A stretch of 64,000 bases of DNA from Sphingomonadales bacterium (GTDB lineage: Bacteria; Pseudomonadota; Alphaproteobacteria; Sphingomonadales; Sphingomonadaceae). The stretch covers positions 1-64,000 of the forward strand of contig JANYGX010000020.1 of assembly GCA_025362295.1 (NCBI GenBank). Reading direction: 5' to 3'. The position numbers were made by a program, and so were the translations under genes. The notes below the pieces were generated by a model, which made no database searches, was not told the DNA's origin, and worked only from the letters and a program-made list of their open reading frames with translations. Each line of letters opens with the position of its first letter. Position 1 is the stretch's first letter. This document shows, piece after piece, positions 63,414 through 64,000 of this stretch.

Positions 63414-63528
63414 GAATATGCCGTTCAGCACACGACGGTCATCAACACGAAGCACCCCCCTTGGGCTTATTCGGCAGTAAAAGTGCTATGATCTCCTACT
63501 TGAAATCCGTCAAATCAAAACGCGCCAT
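63414..63528 (-). pseudogene. Degraded N-terminus of an IS5-family transposase
   Basis: On the minus strand, MARFDLTDFK is followed by an in-frame stop where related proteins continue with FEW. EIIALLLPNKPK then continues, and after a frameshift comes VLRVDDRRVLNGIF. The order matches the first ~40 residues of an IS5-subgroup transposase different from the one at the window start. The following sequence is unrelated or scrambled. Part of the IS terminus may extend to about 63580 (CTGATTCAGCGTTCC region). Confidence 0.75.
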
Positions 63529-63674
63529 AACCAGTCTCCCTTCAAGGAACGCTGAATCAGAACTCACCAGCCTTGATAATCCTCTTTATTGGGTCCGCGA
63601 CCTGAACTATTCCCTTGCAAATTTCCGCTGTGCATGATGTTCTGACCATCTGAATAGCACGAGCTGGAGGCGGC

Positions 63675-64000
63675 ATGCGGCGTTTTTCTATAATTTCTGG
63701 AATCATGTTTTTATGTGCGCCTGCGCTAGCGCAAGACTATCTGTATCAGGGATTTGCTGCCAGCAGAGCGATGAATACGATGATGGCGGCCAATCTTGAG
63801 CGCCAGCTCGAAGCCGGGCAAGAATTCGGGACTCAGAAATCAACTGCCGCGCTTGCAATCCTTGTATATAGGCCGTCTCTCGTGGCGCGCAAAAAAAACC
63901 TAGCGCAGTTTGTTGAAAAAACGCGTGCCATTGATTCGGCTGGCGCAGCGCAATTGCAGCAAATGTTTGCGCAAGGCGATATGATCGAACAGATCGGCAA
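63675..64000 (+). CDS. Secreted protein, 5' part only (cut by window end)
   Basis: An open frame runs from this ATG to the window end (108 codons). It starts RRFSIISGIMFLCAPALAQD, a clear signal peptide with an ALA-Q cleavage site. The mature part is Ala-rich and continues LVYRPSLVARKKNLAQFVEK, then FAQGDMIEQIG. The middle recalls DUF6683-type proteins (a YRPS...N-L-A-F-V pattern), but this is a weak resemblance. GGAGG precedes the ATG by 4-5 nt. Confidence 0.65.
   Translation, partial: MRRFSIISGIMFLCAPALAQDYLYQGFAASRAMNTMMAANLERQLEAGQEFGTQKSTAALAILVYRPSLVARKKNLAQFVEKTRAIDSAGAAQLQQMFAQGDMIEQIG

Larger units (their letters stand above)
62984..63674. other. 691-bp noncoding region of repeats and IS remnant
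   Basis: I see no intact gene. It holds the MITE-like element, a GTCATTCCGGAATCC extragenic motif near 63323, the degraded transposase start and about 90 bp of upstream sequence for the last gene. It looks like a site of repeated insertion and decay. Confidence 0.6.

Overview
The window looks like chromosomal DNA of an alphaproteobacterium. This rests on the CpdR-like receiver, the ftsE-ftsX pair divergent from an MJ0042 zinc-ribbon gene, Bpt, LptF/LptG, the TonB-ExbB-ExbD-ExbD-TPR operon and the recG/DUF502 pairing. The two PEP-CTERM proteins and a TIGR03087-type glycosyltransferase suggest an exopolysaccharide-producing, possibly aquatic, lineage. The order cannot be settled from the sequence alone. 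I saw no rRNA, tRNA, CRISPR array or prophage.

Layout. 1-1979: an AT-rich insertion with a secreted beta-helix protein, lying between the end of one IS5-family element and an internally deleted, inverted second copy. 2086-7286: recG, a DUF502 membrane protein, a Sel1-repeat protein and an RhlE-like RNA helicase. 7668-17846: a polyamine block with an omega-aminotransferase, a PuuR-like regulator, two gamma-glutamylputrescine-synthetase-like genes around a PuuB-like oxidase, and a complete PotFHIG-type importer. 17916-25304: DUF4126, YncE-like propeller, GNAT, a PEP-CTERM protein, a periplasmic TPR protein, fabD-fabG, a small unknown and a second PEP-CTERM protein. 25497-31262: a DUF218 protein, ftsX, ftsE, the zinc-ribbon protein, a CpdR-like regulator, a NUDIX hydrolase and the glycosyltransferase. 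31466-36699: TonB, ExbB, two ExbD, a TPR protein and an MFS transporter. 36775-43983: bpt, an orphan motB-like gene, a diacylglycerol-kinase-like gene, lptF-lptG, a fatty-acid-hydroxylase-family protein and a large GNAT-like protein. 44221-50148: alaS followed by a photolyase cluster. 50190-52267: rpsF-rpsR-rplI and an HU-like protein. 52450-57674: a beta-oxidation-type set (two acyl-CoA dehydrogenases, a fused hydratase/dehydrogenase, an SDR). 57694-62983: mazG, a small unknown, and an HlyD/ABC exporter with two permeases. 62984-64000: repeats, an IS remnant and the start of a secreted protein.

How the genes work together. The polyamine block would import putrescine and channel it through gamma-glutamylated intermediates, with an aminotransferase as a possible parallel route. 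The Ton block would energise outer-membrane uptake. A hairpin sits exactly between exbB and exbD, where it could set their different protein levels.

The most unusual locus is the photolyase cluster. It holds a protein whose FAD-binding module precedes an alpha/beta module, the reverse of the normal order. Its ATGA overlaps the start of an iron-sulfur (6-4)-type photolyase, which is followed by a 55-residue DUF2256 zinc-ribbon protein and a convergent TIGR03643 protein.
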